Below, in pieces: positions 33,617-43,686 of a DNA stretch of 64,000 nt. Origin of the DNA: Brevundimonas bullata (lineage in GTDB: Bacteria > Pseudomonadota > Alphaproteobacteria > Caulobacterales > Caulobacteraceae); assembly GCF_014207965.1 (NCBI RefSeq), contig NZ_JACHLM010000003.1:186001-250000 (forward strand), read 5' to 3'. Positions within the stretch are counted from its first letter, which is position 1. Each line of letters opens with the position of its first letter. Made by a program: the position numbers and the translations under genes. Under the pieces are notes generated by a model, which was not told where the DNA came from, did no database searches, and saw only the letters and a program-made list of their open reading frames with translations.

Positions 33617-36022
33617 GTGAGGGTGGGCTTGCAGGGCACGGAGCGCCGCAGCTATCAGCCGGGCCGTCGGGCTTCGGATCGGACCACGCGCGGCGACATG
33701 CCGTGGGTGCGCGTCCTGCTGCTCGCCTTCGCTCTGGCGATCACCGCCTACGCCCTGCTGGTGATCCGCGACAATGACCGACCGCGACGCGAGGGCGAGG
33801 CGCTCAAGGTCGAGGCCCTGGCGATGGAATCCCGCCTCGCGGCCAGCCAGATCGCCGCCCGCCTCGCCCTGACCGACAGCGCCCTGGCCCTGATCGTCCG
33901 CGACCTGGCCGAACATCCCGCCCAGATCGTCGAAGCCCTGGACCGCGCCCGCGCCGTGGCCCCCGAAGCCGCCTTCGTCGTCACCGACGCCGGCGGACAG
34001 GTCCTGGCCGCCGTCGGCGGCAAGGCGGCCCCTGACGCCGCGGCCCCGGCGGCCGCCTACGCCCTGCGCGACGGCGCCCTGCTGACGCGCCGCCTGCTCG
34101 AAGACGGTCGCGCCGTCACCGCCCGCACCCCCCTGCCGGCGCTGCAAGCCCAGTTGGGCGGCGCCGCCCTCAGCGTCGTTCCCGCTGCGCAAGTTCCCGC
34201 CGCGCCGGGTCGCCCGGTAAAGGGCGCGGACGGCCAGACCCGCCTGTCCGCCGCCGCCCCCATCGGCCAGGCCGACCACGCCGTCGTCGCCTCCATGCCC
34301 GCGACCGGCGGTCTGGCCGCCTGGATGGACGACGCCTGGATGCTGGCCGCGCCGCTGGTCCTGGTCGTGCTGTTGCTGCTCGTCCTGGCGGTCCAGAACT
34401 GGCGCCAGAGCCGCGCCGGCCGCCAGTGGGCCGACACCGAGCGCCGCTTCCGCGTCGCCGTCGAGGCCGCCCGCTGCGGTGTCTGGGAATGGGATCTGGC
34501 GCGCGGCGAGGTCATCCTGTCCGACTACATGGCCGCCATGCTGGAGGTCGAACCCGGCGTCGTCCTGACGACCAAGGCCCTGATCGAGCGCGTCCACCCG
34601 CGCTATCGCGAGGCCCTGGTCGACGCCCTGGATCAGGCGGCGGCCAATGGCGCCTTCGACGTCACCTTCCCCGTGCCGCTGAAGTCCGGCGGCGTCCGCT
34701 GGATCGATGCGCGCGGCCAGTCGCGCCAGCCCCGCCGCGACGCGGGCTTCACCAGCCTGCTCGGTGTGGCCCTCGACATCACCGAGGCCCGCCGTTCGAA
34801 AGCCCAGGCCCAGGCCGCCGAGAACCGCCTGCGCGACGGCATCGAAAGCGTGTCCGACGCCTTCGTCCTGTTCGACCGCCAGGGCCGTCTGATCCTGTGG
34901 AACCAGGCCTTCCAGGACGCTTTCGCCTTCCCCGCCGGCGTGGTCGTGCGCGGCGCCCAGAAGGACGCCCTGAACCAGATCGCCGCCGAGGCCATCAAGG
35001 CCGAGCACCCCTCCGCCAGCGGCCGCGCGGGCGTGCGCGAGGTCGAGCTGAAGGACGGCCGCTGGCTGCAGATGGCCGAACGCTTCACCGGCGACGGCGG
35101 CACGGTGGTCATCTGCGCCGACATCACCGTCATCCGCCGTCAGGAGGCCGAGCGCCGCCGCGCCGCCGACGAACTGCGCGCCATGGTCGTCGAACTGGAA
35201 GACCGCGAGGCCAAGCTGTCGCTGCTGGCCCGCAAGTACGAGGTCGCCATGACCCGGGCCGAGGCCGCCAACCAGGCCAAGTCCGAGTTCCTGGCCAATA
35301 TGAGCCATGAGCTGCGCACCCCGCTGAACGCCATCAACGGCTTCTCCGAGATCATGGCGGGCGAGATGTTCGGCCCCCTGGGCGACCGCCGCTACAAGGG
35401 TTACGCCGCCGACATCCACCAGTCCGGCCAGCACCTGCTCAGCCTGATCAACGACATCCTCGACATGGCCAAGATCGAGGCCGGCAAGCTGACCCTGCAC
35501 TACGAACCGGTGTCGCTGAACGGCCTGTGCAACGACGCCATCCGCCTGATGCGCGGCAAGGCGATGGAGTCCGGCCTGACCCTGGGTCTGGTCGCCCCCG
35601 ACGCCGTTCAGATCGAGGCCGACCATCGCGGCCTGAAACAGGTCATGCTGAACCTCATCTCCAACGCGGTGAAGTTCACGCCCGAAGGCGGCGCCGTCAC
35701 GGTGACCGTCGCCGCTCAGGGCCCCGATCATGTCCGCGTCTCGGTCACCGACACCGGCATCGGCATCAACGCCGCCGACCTGGACCGCCTGGCCCAGCCC
35801 TTTGAACAGGTCGAGGGCCAGCACTCCAAGACCACCCAGGGCACCGGCCTGGGCCTGGCCCTGACCAAGTCGCTGATCGAACTGCATCGCGGGCGCATGA
35901 CCATCGAAAGCGAACCCGGTCGCGGCACCACCGTCTGGTTCGACCTGCCCCTGCGCGCCCCCGAAGGCGCCATGGCCCCGGTCGGGGCGCCGGCCCAACG
36001 GGTTCAGTCGCAGGCTGCGTGA
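33617..36022 (+). CDS. PAS-containing hybrid-type sensor histidine kinase, PleC/DivJ-like
   Basis: 801 aa from a GTG; the ATG at 33698 is an alternative, as neither has a good ribosome site. Membrane helices at about 30-47 and 238-258 enclose a periplasmic sensor region. Two PAS-like segments follow ([20 protein letters not shown] and [17 protein letters not shown]), then a coiled coil and HisKA with the phospho-acceptor His near 564 in [20 protein letters not shown]. The ATPase has N (NLISNAVKF), G1 (DTGIGI) and G2 ([10 protein letters not shown]) boxes. The HisKA wording matches the PleC/DivJ/CckN group that acts on DivK and PleD in Caulobacter. No receiver domain is fused. Confidence 0.85.
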   Translation: MRVGLQGTERRSYQPGRRASDRTTRGDMPWVRVLLLAFALAITAYALLVIRDNDRPRREGEALKVEALAMESRLAASQIAARLALTDSALALIVRDLAEHPAQIVEALDRARAVAPEAAFVVTDAGGQVLAAVGGKAAPDAAAPAAAYALRDGALLTRRLLEDGRAVTARTPLPALQAQLGGAALSVVPAAQVPAAPGRPVKGADGQTRLSAAAPIGQADHAVVASMPATGGLAAWMDDAWMLAAPLVLVVLLLLVLAVQNWRQSRAGRQWADTERRFRVAVEAARCGVWEWDLARGEVILSDYMAAMLEVEPGVVLTTKALIERVHPRYREALVDALDQAAANGAFDVTFPVPLKSGGVRWIDARGQSRQPRRDAGFTSLLGVALDITEARRSKAQAQAAENRLRDGIESVSDAFVLFDRQGRLILWNQAFQDAFAFPAGVVVRGAQKDALNQIAAEAIKAEHPSASGRAGVREVELKDGRWLQMAERFTGDGGTVVICADITVIRRQEAERRRAADELRAMVVELEDREAKLSLLARKYEVAMTRAEAANQAKSEFLANMSHELRTPLNAINGFSEIMAGEMFGPLGDRRYKGYAADIHQSGQHLLSLINDILDMAKIEAGKLTLHYEPVSLNGLCNDAIRLMRGKAMESGLTLGLVAPDAVQIEADHRGLKQVMLNLISNAVKFTPEGGAVTVTVAAQGPDHVRVSVTDTGIGINAADLDRLAQPFEQVEGQHSKTTQGTGLGLALTKSLIELHRGRMTIESEPGRGTTVWFDLPLRAPEGAMAPVGAPAQRVQSQAA

Positions 36023-36094
36023 GCCGTTAAGCACGACTTGCGCGTCATCCCGGGCAGCGACGCTCGCCTGATTGCGGACATATCGAACCCCAAA

Positions 36095-36886
36095 TCATTC
36101 CATCCGCCAATCGGCGACAATCAAAGGCAATGGGGCGAACGATCTAGCAAGGTCTTCAAGGGCTGCGCGGCAGCCCTGATCAAGCGATCCGCCGCCGTAG
36201 AATCCGTACGTCACTCCGGACGGCGTCGGCGCTGAGCCTCCAAAACACGTCATATTATGCCGACCGTTAGGTGCATTTAGCGAGGCACGGCAGCTCAATT
36301 GGAGCGGCGTTTCGGCGATTGTCCAAACAGCTCGAACCCGAACATCAAATCGATCAGGCGCGGACGGTGGAGGACGATCATCGATGCATTGCTCGGTATC
36401 CAGCCAAAGTTCAGCCTGCGGAAAATCCGGTATCCCAACCTCGGAACGCACCCACCCCTCGCCTGGAACGGGTACGATAGGTATTCCAGGTTCGAGAAAA
36501 CCAACGGATACGGAAATCTTGTCCCGCACCGGGTATGTCTGATCCGGATATTGCTTCGGCGGAATTACGGCCTTGAGGTCCAGCCAAGCTTGATAATAGG
36601 CCGTCGGGGTGCCTCGCCCCACCTCTCCCAGGCGGACATACGGGGCGCGAGGGATGGCGTAGCGAGCGCCCACGCCTTCGACGACTTGAGCGACTTCCAT
36701 CGGGGTCGAGGTTTGCAACTCATGAATTTCGAGGGCTGTGAGATGAACCTTAGCGGCGCTGTCCGAAGACGGCTGCGCGCCGCAACTCACCGCGAAAAGC
36801 GAGGCGATCACAGCGCTGGAAGCAGGCGCCGCAGTCTGTAAGAATCGAACAAGCCCAGCCCCCTTACTAGCCAACCCTGTCATCAT
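36095..36886 (-). CDS. Orphan secreted or lipoprotein-like protein in a lower-GC patch
   Basis: 263 aa from the first of two adjacent ATGs at 36886; the longer frame upstream lacks a signal peptide and ribosome site. The N-terminus (AASSAVIASLFAVSCGAQPS) looks like a signal peptide with a weak lipobox at the Cys. The mature part has ALEIHELQTSTPMEVAQVVE and cysteines in TEQCIDD, LSCRA, MTCFGG and DQGCRAAL. No family is recognised. Base composition is visibly less GC-rich than the neighbours and codon use is less biased, suggesting a recent arrival. Confidence 0.6.
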   Translation of the reverse strand: MMTGLASKGAGLVRFLQTAAPASSAVIASLFAVSCGAQPSSDSAAKVHLTALEIHELQTSTPMEVAQVVEGVGARYAIPRAPYVRLGEVGRGTPTAYYQAWLDLKAVIPPKQYPDQTYPVRDKISVSVGFLEPGIPIVPVPGEGWVRSEVGIPDFPQAELWLDTEQCIDDRPPPSAPDRFDVRVRAVWTIAETPLQLSCRASLNAPNGRHNMTCFGGSAPTPSGVTYGFYGGGSLDQGCRAALEDLARSFAPLPLIVADWRME

Positions 36887-37089
36887 TCCAATTCCAAAAT
36901 GGAGCCAAGCGCCGCAATAGCCTAAGGGCACAGCGGTTGCGATCAACGTTCGCTCACGACCTTGGCTGTCGGCCCCAGCGTTGGATGGACAGGCTTGAGC
37001 GCGGCTTGATGTCGCGTCCAATGAGCCGCACATAGAGCCCCCGCCTGAGTCCCAGATCGGCCTCACGGCTATCCGGGAGACGGAAGCGG

Positions 37090-37614
37090 TTACGGGCGGA
37101 CCGGCGCCGACGCCGCAGCCGCGACCGCCTTCGCGGCCTTCTCAGGCTTGCGCGCCTCTCGTTTCGCCTTGTGGCGCGACAGGATGGGGGCCAGGGCCTT
37201 GCGGTCCGCCGGGCTCAGCTGGTTCAGGGTCTCGACCGCCCCCGTCTCCAGCCGCGAGCGACCGCGCGCCTCGGACGCCCGCGAGCGTTCCAGCAAAGCC
37301 GCCACCGCCACCGGATCAAAGGTTTCGGCCCCGGTCAGGGCGATGGCCTCGCGCCGCGCCGCCCGCGCTTCTTCAAAGTCAGGCCGCGCCTGCATGGCCG
37401 CCGCCCGCAGCTGCGTCTTGACCTGATCGCGCACCGCCGGGTCCATCCGCTCGATGACGTCCCAGACCGGCTCGCGCCGGCCCTGCTTGTGCGCCTCGGC
37501 CACGCGGTCCTCGATCTTGTCGCGCGCCACCCATACGGCGCCGACAGCCGCCGCCGCAAAGACGTTCAGGGCGACCGAAACGGCCAGGGCGATTTTCAAG
37601 CTGCGCGACGTCAT
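37090..37614 (-). CDS. Periplasmic heavy-metal-sensor-like protein (CnrX/Spy type)
   Basis: 174 aa from the ATG that overlaps the upstream TGA (ATGA). One N-terminal membrane helix (LKIALAVSVALNVFAAAAVGAVW), then a helical hairpin (IERMDPAVRDQVKTQLRAAA, PDFEEARAARREAIAL, LNQLSPADRKALAPIL), the pattern of PF13801-type metal-sensor and Spy/CpxP-related proteins. The C-terminus is Lys/Ala-rich. It is the last gene of a sigma/anti-sigma operon, where it may modulate anti-sigma activity. Confidence 0.75.
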   Translation of the reverse strand: MTSRSLKIALAVSVALNVFAAAAVGAVWVARDKIEDRVAEAHKQGRREPVWDVIERMDPAVRDQVKTQLRAAAMQARPDFEEARAARREAIALTGAETFDPVAVAALLERSRASEARGRSRLETGAVETLNQLSPADRKALAPILSRHKAKREARKPEKAAKAVAAAASAPVRP

Positions 37615-38051
37615 CCGCCCAGAACCTCCGTGTCGTCCGCACCGGCCAGACTGGCCTGATAGAGCACCGCGTCCGCCTGGACGTCGGCGGTCAGATGGCT
37701 GGTCAGATTGACCCCGAACACCACCCCGGCGCAGGCCGCCGCCGCCCAACCGGCGCCCGACAGCCAGGCCAGAGGCCCGATGGCCCCGCGACGTCGCGCC
37801 TTCGAACCAGCGCCTAGGCCCGCCCCCGCCGCGCTGGCGATGACCGCCTCGCGCAGGGCGTGCGACGGCGCCGGTCGCGACGCGGCGTCCAGCAGGGCGT
37901 CCAGCCCGTCGGCCTCGCGCAGCAGGACCGCCGCGCGCGGGTCCGCATCCCTGAGCGCGCGCGCCGCCTCACGCTCGGCCTCGGGCCAGCGCCGCAGGTC
38001 GCCGCCATAGGCGTCGGTCAGATACTCGAAACGCTCGTACGTCATCGTCAT
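37611..38051 (-). CDS. Probable anti-sigma factor (single-pass)
   Basis: 146 aa from ATG 38051; an ATG at 38075 overlapping the sigma gene is possible. The cytoplasmic N-terminal part (YERFEYLTDAYGGDLRRWPE, AEREAARALRDADPRAA) precedes one membrane helix (GWAAAACAGVVFGVNLT) and a short periplasmic tail. It lacks the HxxxCxxC zinc motif of ZAS anti-sigma factors. The role is inferred from position: immediately after an ECF sigma gene and overlapping the metal-sensor-like gene. Confidence 0.65.
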   Translation of the reverse strand: MTMTYERFEYLTDAYGGDLRRWPEAEREAARALRDADPRAAVLLREADGLDALLDAASRPAPSHALREAVIASAAGAGLGAGSKARRRGAIGPLAWLSGAGWAAAACAGVVFGVNLTSHLTADVQADAVLYQASLAGADDTEVLGG

Positions 38052-38067
38052 GGTTCCAGCCCCCGCC

Positions 38068-38640
38068 TTACCCATTCGCCGCTCTCACCGCTTCCGGCGC
38101 CATATCGGCCAGCGCCGTCCGCAACGCCCGCCGTCCACGCGACAGCAGGCTCTCCAGGGCCTCGACGCTGACGTTCATCAGCCCCGCCGCCTCGATATTT
38201 CCCAGTTCCTGATAGTGACACAGGACGATGGCCTCGCGCTGCCGCTCGGGCAGTTTCGCCAGCGCCGCCTCGACCCGCGCCCCCGTCTCCATGGCCAGCA
38301 GGCCCCGATCCGGCGCCGGGCCTTCATCCGGCCGATCCGGCGGCGCCTCCGTCGCGATCTCGCGCCGTCGCCGCAACCGGTCGTAGCAGAGGTTCAGCCC
38401 GACCCGGTGCAGCCAGGTGTCGAACTTCGCCTGCCCCGGCGCCCAGCGCGGCGCCTGTCGCCAGGCTCTCAGCATCGCCTCCTGGGCCACGTCCTCAGCC
38501 TCCGTCGCATCGCCCAGCATCCGCTGCGCCAGCATCAGCATGCGCGGCAGCTTCCTGGCGACCATGGCCTGGATCGCCGCGGGGTCGCCCTGACCCACGC
38601 GCCGCACCAGTTCCTCGTCGGGGTCGGCGGTCTTCGCCAA
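38068..38640 (-). CDS. ECF RNA polymerase sigma factor
   Basis: 190 aa. Region 2 includes LAQRMLGDATEAEDVAQEAM and LRAWRQAPRW; region 4 is ALAKLPERQREAIVLCHYQE followed by the helix-turn-helix NIEAAGLMNVSVEALESLLS. No region 3. It would be held inactive by the downstream anti-sigma protein. The EF-hand gene lies 63 bases upstream on the same strand and may be a target or partner. Confidence 0.93.
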   Translation of the reverse strand: MAKTADPDEELVRRVGQGDPAAIQAMVARKLPRMLMLAQRMLGDATEAEDVAQEAMLRAWRQAPRWAPGQAKFDTWLHRVGLNLCYDRLRRRREIATEAPPDRPDEGPAPDRGLLAMETGARVEAALAKLPERQREAIVLCHYQELGNIEAAGLMNVSVEALESLLSRGRRALRTALADMAPEAVRAANG

Positions 38641-38703
38641 TCCAGCCTCTTTCGCCGTTCACGAAACGGGCCGACGGTCGGACCGCCTTCCCCGACATCT
38701 TCC

Positions 38704-39306
38704 TTACTCCGAAGCGGGCGTCGAAGGCGACGCCGCCGGCGCCGCCTGGCGCCGCTCCTGATGCTTCTGACGCATCTCGGCGCGCCGCGCCTGCATCCCT
38801 GCGCGACGCTCTTCGCCGGTCAGCGAACCGTCGCGGTTGGCGTCCAGCCGGGCGAAGGCCTCGGTCGCCTTGCGCTCAGCCTCGGCGATGACGACGGGGA
38901 AGCGGCCCTCGCCGTTGCGACCCATGCGCTGGGCGCCGCGATGCATCCCGCCGCGATGGCCACGCTCGCCACGTCCCGCCCGCTGGCCATCGGCGCGCGG
39001 CGCGTCGAACTCGGCCCGGCTGATCGAACCGTCCTTGTTGGCGTCCAGACGGTCGAACAGGGCGGTCCGACGCTCGGCGCGCTTGGCTTGACCGGCGGCG
39101 CGCATTTCCTCAGCCGTGACCGTGCCGTCGCGGTCGGCGTCGGCGGCGCGCAGACGCTCCACCCGGCGCTGGACGAAGTCAGCCTGCGACACCGGCTGAG
39201 CCATGGCGCGCGCAGGCCGCTGCGGGGCTGCGGTTTGCGCCACGGCGACGCCGCCGAAAACAGTCAGAATGGCGATGGCGGCGATCCCGCCAAGGGTCTT
39301 GTTCAT
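38704..39306 (-). CDS. Secreted EF-hand protein
   Basis: 200 aa from the ATG with GGAGG eight bases upstream. Signal peptide IAAIAILTVFGGVAVAQ. Three canonical calcium loops: DADRDGTVTAEE, DANKDGSISRAE and DANRDGSLTGEE, each with D-x-D/N-x-D-G spacing. A Gly/His/Arg-rich stretch (RGERGHRGGMHRGAQRMG) between loops 2 and 3 could bind other metals. It lies just upstream of the ECF sigma/anti-sigma/metal-sensor set. Confidence 0.88.
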   Translation of the reverse strand: MNKTLGGIAAIAILTVFGGVAVAQTAAPQRPARAMAQPVSQADFVQRRVERLRAADADRDGTVTAEEMRAAGQAKRAERRTALFDRLDANKDGSISRAEFDAPRADGQRAGRGERGHRGGMHRGAQRMGRNGEGRFPVVIAEAERKATEAFARLDANRDGSLTGEERRAGMQARRAEMRQKHQERRQAAPAASPSTPASE

Positions 39307-39370
39307 CTCGATGGCCTCCACGGGCCGCAGCCCGATAACATCCCTGTCGAGAGATCAAACGCCGCCCGGA

Positions 39371-42268
39371 TCAGTTTCCGTCGCGACCGGAATCCACCAC
39401 CGCCGGCAGCGCCGCTTCGAACGCCCGCCGCGCCCGCAGGCGCAGGTCGATCAACCGCGCCTTCAGCGTGTCGAAGTCCGCCACCCCCACCGTCGCCGCC
39501 AGCCGCTGCTGGAAGCCCGCGGGCTCCGCGTCCGGGTCGCCCTTGTCTTCGAAGGCGCAGGCCATCAGCTGACCCAGTTGCTGATGCGTGCGCCAGCTGT
39601 CGGCCAGGACGGGATCGTCCTTCAGCGCCTCCAGCGTCGACACGGTCAGCGCCTCGCCCGCCGCCGCCGCGCACAGCTGGCGGTACTGGGCCACGAATTC
39701 GGCGTCCACCTGCGCCCCCGCCGACAACTTCAGGTCCCAGAAGCCCTTGGGCCGCCGCTCGCGGTCCATCAGGTCGCGCATCGCCCGCACGTCCCGCGCC
39801 ACGTCCACGCCGGGCCGCGGCCGCCGCAGCGCCGCCTCCAGCGTCGCCTCGACCCGCGCGCCGAAGGCTTCGTCGCTGGCCCAGACCAGCCGCGCGCGCG
39901 TCAGGGCCATGAACTCCCAGGTCTCGGCCTCGGTGGCGTAGTAGTCGTCCAGCGCCTCCAGCCGCACCGACACAGGCCCCTTGGACCCGGTGGGCCGCAG
40001 CCGCATGTCCACCTCGTACAACCCGCCCTCGGCGGTGTGGGCCGACAGGGCGGCGATCAGCCTCTGGGTGAAGCGGCCGTAGAACAGGTCCGCGCTCCAG
40101 CCCTTGCCCGCCGAGACCGCCTCGGGCGCCGCCGCATAGACGGTCATCAGGTCCAGGTCCGACCCCGCCGTCATCTCGCGCGACCCGGCCTTGCCCAGGG
40201 CCACCACGGCGACCGCGCCCTCGAACGCCCCGCCCATCCGCTCGGCCTCGGCCAGGGCCGCCGGGGCCAGCCCCCGCATGCAGGCGTCGGCCAGGGAGGT
40301 GTTGGTCAGACCGGCCTGCTCCGCCGTCGTCCGGCCGGTGATGACATGCATGCCGATGCGGAAGGTCTGCTCGCGGTGCAGGCGGCGCACGGCGTTCATG
40401 GCGCCCTCGAAATCGCCGGCCTCGTGCGCCTCGCGCACCACCTGATCGGCCAGGCCGGTGTCCGTGCCCAGCGCCGTCAGGAACCGGGCGTCCAGAATGC
40501 CGTCCAGGGCCTGAGGCTGCCGCCCTAGAGCGCGCGCCAGACGCGGCGCGAAGGCCATGACCCCGACCACCAGATCGAACAGCTTGGGCTGGTTCAGGAA
40601 CAGAGCCTGGACCTGCACCCCGGCGCTCAGTCCGGAAAAGAAGACCGCGAACCGCCGAAACGCGGCGTCGGGCGCCCCGGTCTTGGCCACCGCCGTCAGC
40701 AGCTGCGGGGCCAGCCGCGTGAACAGCTCGCGCCCCCGCGCCGTCCGCGTCGCCGGAATGCGTCCGTGGTGCCAGCTGCGGATGGTGTCCGACACGGTCG
40801 CGGGCTCGGAAAAGCCCATGCGCTTCAGCGTCTCCAGCGTGCCCGGATCATTCTCGACCCCGGTGAAGACCAGGCTGCCATAGGGCGACGACAGCTCCTC
40901 GCCGCCCTCGAACAGCTCGCCGTAGCGTTGATTGACGCCCATCAGCAGGCTTTCCACCCCGGCGTCGAACAGGCCCAGATCGCCCTCGCCGGCCAGCGCC
41001 GCCACATCGGCCCGGCGCTCGGGATCGACCGGCAGCACATGGCTCTGCTCGTCGGCCAGCATCTGCACCCGGTGTTCCAGCCCGCGCAGCTCGACATAGG
41101 CGGCGGCCAGTTCGTCGCGCGCTTCGACCGCCACATGACCCCGCTCCGTCAGGGCCTCCAGCGCCTCCAGCGTCCGCGACGACCGCAATCCCTTGTCGCG
41201 TCCGCCCAGGATCAGTTGCTGGGTCTGGACGTAGAATTCGATCTCGCGGATGCCGCCGCGCCCCAGCTTCAGATTGGCGCCCGCCGCGTCCAGCCCCTCG
41301 CCGGTCTTGTGGACATGGATCTGTTTCTTGATCGACTGGATGTCGAGCACCGCCTGATAGTCCAGGCTGCGGCGCCAGACGAAGGGGACCAGCGCCTTCA
41401 GGAAGTCCGCCCCCTCGCCCATGTCCCCGGCGCAGACCCGCGCCTTGATGAAGGCCGCCCGTTCCCAGTTCTGTCCGACGGATTCGTAGTAGGCCAGGGC
41501 CATGGGCGCCGCGACCACCGGCGGGGTCGAGGACGGGTCGGGCCGGAGCCTCAGGTCCACCCGGAAGACGTAACCGTCCGCCGTTCGCTCGCTCAGCAGG
41601 GTCGCCAGCCCCTGGGCCAGGCGGTTGACGAAGCCCTGCGCCTCCACGCCCTCGCCCAGCGCGCCTTCCAGCACCTCCGGCTCGAAGAAGAGCGACAGGT
41701 CGATGTCCGAGGAATAGTTCAGCTCGAACGCCCCGCCCTTGCCCATGGCCAGGACGAACAGGCCGGGCACAGGCCCGCGCGGATCATCCGCCGCCGAGAT
41801 CAGCTTGCCGCGCCGTCTCTGATCATGCGCCAGACAGCGCAGCGCCGCCTGGGCCGTGGCGTCGGCGAACCGCGACAGGGCGCCCGTCACCGCATCCAGA
41901 TCCCAGACCCCGCCCAGATCGGCCAGGGCCGTCAACAGATGCAGTTCCGCCTTCAGCCAGCGCAGCGGCGCCTTGGCCTCGTCGGCCGGGCCGTCGATCG
42001 CCTCGGTCGCGGCCAGGATTTCAGCCAGCCGCGTCTCGGGCGCCGTCTCCAGAATCTGTCGCAGCCGCTCGGGCCAGCGCCGCGCCAGCCCGCCCAGGTA
42101 GGGCGAGGCCGCGAACACCGGCTCCAGCGCCCCCCAGGCCCCGTCCAGCGTCGCGCGCCAGCCGTTCGCCCCCGCCGCCTCGACCAGCCGCTCATGGATG
42201 CGGCCCGCCGCCTCGGCGTCGCGCACCGGTCCGCACGGCTTCAGCCTTGCCCCCAGCCTGTCGCCCAT
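39371..42268 (-). CDS. glnE: Bifunctional glutamine synthetase adenylyltransferase/deadenylase
   Basis: 965 aa. Two nucleotidyltransferase cores: GGAFELNYSSDIDLSLFF (N-terminal deadenylase) and AGSREMTAGSDLDLMTVY (C-terminal adenylylase), each followed by the GlnD/PII uridylyltransferase-type helical domain. RLRPDPSSTPP and MRLRPTGSKGPV are the matching third-motif segments. It adenylylates and deadenylylates glutamine synthetase according to PII state. Its ATG shares one base with the TGA of the upstream kinase gene (TGATG), implying translational coupling. Confidence 0.97.
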   Translation of the reverse strand: MGDRLGARLKPCGPVRDAEAAGRIHERLVEAAGANGWRATLDGAWGALEPVFAASPYLGGLARRWPERLRQILETAPETRLAEILAATEAIDGPADEAKAPLRWLKAELHLLTALADLGGVWDLDAVTGALSRFADATAQAALRCLAHDQRRRGKLISAADDPRGPVPGLFVLAMGKGGAFELNYSSDIDLSLFFEPEVLEGALGEGVEAQGFVNRLAQGLATLLSERTADGYVFRVDLRLRPDPSSTPPVVAAPMALAYYESVGQNWERAAFIKARVCAGDMGEGADFLKALVPFVWRRSLDYQAVLDIQSIKKQIHVHKTGEGLDAAGANLKLGRGGIREIEFYVQTQQLILGGRDKGLRSSRTLEALEALTERGHVAVEARDELAAAYVELRGLEHRVQMLADEQSHVLPVDPERRADVAALAGEGDLGLFDAGVESLLMGVNQRYGELFEGGEELSSPYGSLVFTGVENDPGTLETLKRMGFSEPATVSDTIRSWHHGRIPATRTARGRELFTRLAPQLLTAVAKTGAPDAAFRRFAVFFSGLSAGVQVQALFLNQPKLFDLVVGVMAFAPRLARALGRQPQALDGILDARFLTALGTDTGLADQVVREAHEAGDFEGAMNAVRRLHREQTFRIGMHVITGRTTAEQAGLTNTSLADACMRGLAPAALAEAERMGGAFEGAVAVVALGKAGSREMTAGSDLDLMTVYAAAPEAVSAGKGWSADLFYGRFTQRLIAALSAHTAEGGLYEVDMRLRPTGSKGPVSVRLEALDDYYATEAETWEFMALTRARLVWASDEAFGARVEATLEAALRRPRPGVDVARDVRAMRDLMDRERRPKGFWDLKLSAGAQVDAEFVAQYRQLCAAAAGEALTVSTLEALKDDPVLADSWRTHQQLGQLMACAFEDKGDPDAEPAGFQQRLAATVGVADFDTLKARLIDLRLRARRAFEAALPAVVDSGRDGN

Positions 42269-43686
42269 CAGGTCGCGGTCCCACTGGCTGGGGGCAGCAC
42301 CAGAGCCACCCGCAGACCCGGCCCCTGCCCGCCATAGGCCCCCGGTCCCTCATCCAGTTGCACCCGCCCGCCGTGGGCCTCGGCCACCGCCGTCACCAGC
42401 GACAGACCCAGACCCGAGCCCGGCTCGGTGCGGCTGTTGTCCAGCCGGACGAAGCGTTGCAGCACGCGTTCGCGGTCCTCGTCCGGCACGCCCGGCCCGG
42501 TGTCGGTGACCGAAAACTCGATCTCGCCCGACGAGCGCCGCCGCGCCCGGAACTTCACCGCCCCGCCCGACGGCGTATATTTGATGGCGTTGTCGATGAT
42601 GTTGGCCAGGGCCTGGGCCAGGAAGGGCTGGTTGCCCTCGATCATCAGCCCCTGCTCGATCTCCGACGAGAACTCCAGTCCCTTGTCCTCGCCCGAGGGC
42701 TCGTACAGCTCGGCCATGTCGGTGGCCAGTTCGGCGGCGTCGAACACCTTGGGATCGGGCGCCCCGCCGGCCTGCAACCGGGCGATGGCCAGAACCGTGT
42801 TGAAGGTCTTCAGCAGCAGGTCCGCCTCGTCCAGCGCGACGCCCAGGGCGTCCACGCCCGACACCTTGCCGGCGTCGGCGTCCATCAGCGCCACCTCCAG
42901 CTTGGCCCGCATCCGGGTCAGCGGCGAACGCAGGTCGTGGGCGATGGCGTCCCCCGCGTGACGGATCGAGGCCATCGAGCCCTCCAGCCGGTCCAGCATG
43001 GTGTTCAGACCCTGCGCCAATTCGTCCAGTTCGTCGCCGGAATGGGTGACGGGGGCGCGCACCTTCAGGTCGCCCTCCTGCACCGCCATGACCACCCGGT
43101 TCAGCCCGCTCATCGACTTCTCGACGCGGCGGCTGATCACCAGACCGCCGCCGATGCCGAGGATCAGGACCATGATCATGGCCCCCCACAGAGCCTGGGT
43201 CAGCCGCGACAGATAGGCCTCGATGTCGCCGATGTCCTCGCCGACAAACAACTGCTCGCCGCCCGACAGGGGCATCTCGACGCCGATGGCCTGACGCTTG
43301 CGGACGCGCCCTTCCTCGTCGGTGTCGGTCAGGCGGAAGTCGTCCCAGCGTCCGCCCTGCACCGCCGCGCCGGGGTCCAGCGGCGAGGTCGAGATATTGC
43401 CGGTGATCGTCTTCCGGTCCTTGTCCATCAGCAGGTAGAGATAGGACCCGCCCCGCAGCGTCCGGTCCACCAGGGCCTGGTTCAGGGCGTCGACGCCGCG
43501 CGTCCGGTAAACCGCCGTCAGGGCCTCCACCTCGGCCCGCACCCCCGCCTCGGCCCGCGCCCGCGCCTCCGACGCCGAGGCGACATAGACATAGGCCAGG
43601 ACCGCACTGGCCGTCGCCACGAACAGCGCCAGAAACAGCAGCGTCAGCCGAAACGGCGTCCGCCGAAAGAGGGAGGGGAGTTTCAT
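42268..43686 (-). CDS. Sensor histidine kinase
   Basis: 472 aa from the ATG overlapping the DUF559 stop (ATGA). Two membrane helices (FRLTLLFLALFVATASAVLAY and MIMVLILGIGGGLVI) flank a periplasmic region of about 130 residues. HAMP, then HisKA with the acceptor His in GDAIAHDLRSPLTRMRAKLE, and an ATPase domain with NIIDNAIKYTPSGG, VTDTGPGVP and GSGLGLSLV. It pairs with the OmpR-type regulator at 44235-44906, from which it is split by the DUF559 element. Confidence 0.93.
   Translation of the reverse strand: MKLPSLFRRTPFRLTLLFLALFVATASAVLAYVYVASASEARARAEAGVRAEVEALTAVYRTRGVDALNQALVDRTLRGGSYLYLLMDKDRKTITGNISTSPLDPGAAVQGGRWDDFRLTDTDEEGRVRKRQAIGVEMPLSGGEQLFVGEDIGDIEAYLSRLTQALWGAMIMVLILGIGGGLVISRRVEKSMSGLNRVVMAVQEGDLKVRAPVTHSGDELDELAQGLNTMLDRLEGSMASIRHAGDAIAHDLRSPLTRMRAKLEVALMDADAGKVSGVDALGVALDEADLLLKTFNTVLAIARLQAGGAPDPKVFDAAELATDMAELYEPSGEDKGLEFSSEIEQGLMIEGNQPFLAQALANIIDNAIKYTPSGGAVKFRARRRSSGEIEFSVTDTGPGVPDEDRERVLQRFVRLDNSRTEPGSGLGLSLVTAVAEAHGGRVQLDEGPGAYGGQGPGLRVALVLPPASGTAT

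Noticed and set aside
39001-39100. Possible CRISPR-like or tandem repeats in the EF-hand gene
   Set aside because: The similarity comes from repeated calcium-loop codons, not spaced identical repeats. No CRISPR array was seen anywhere in the window.
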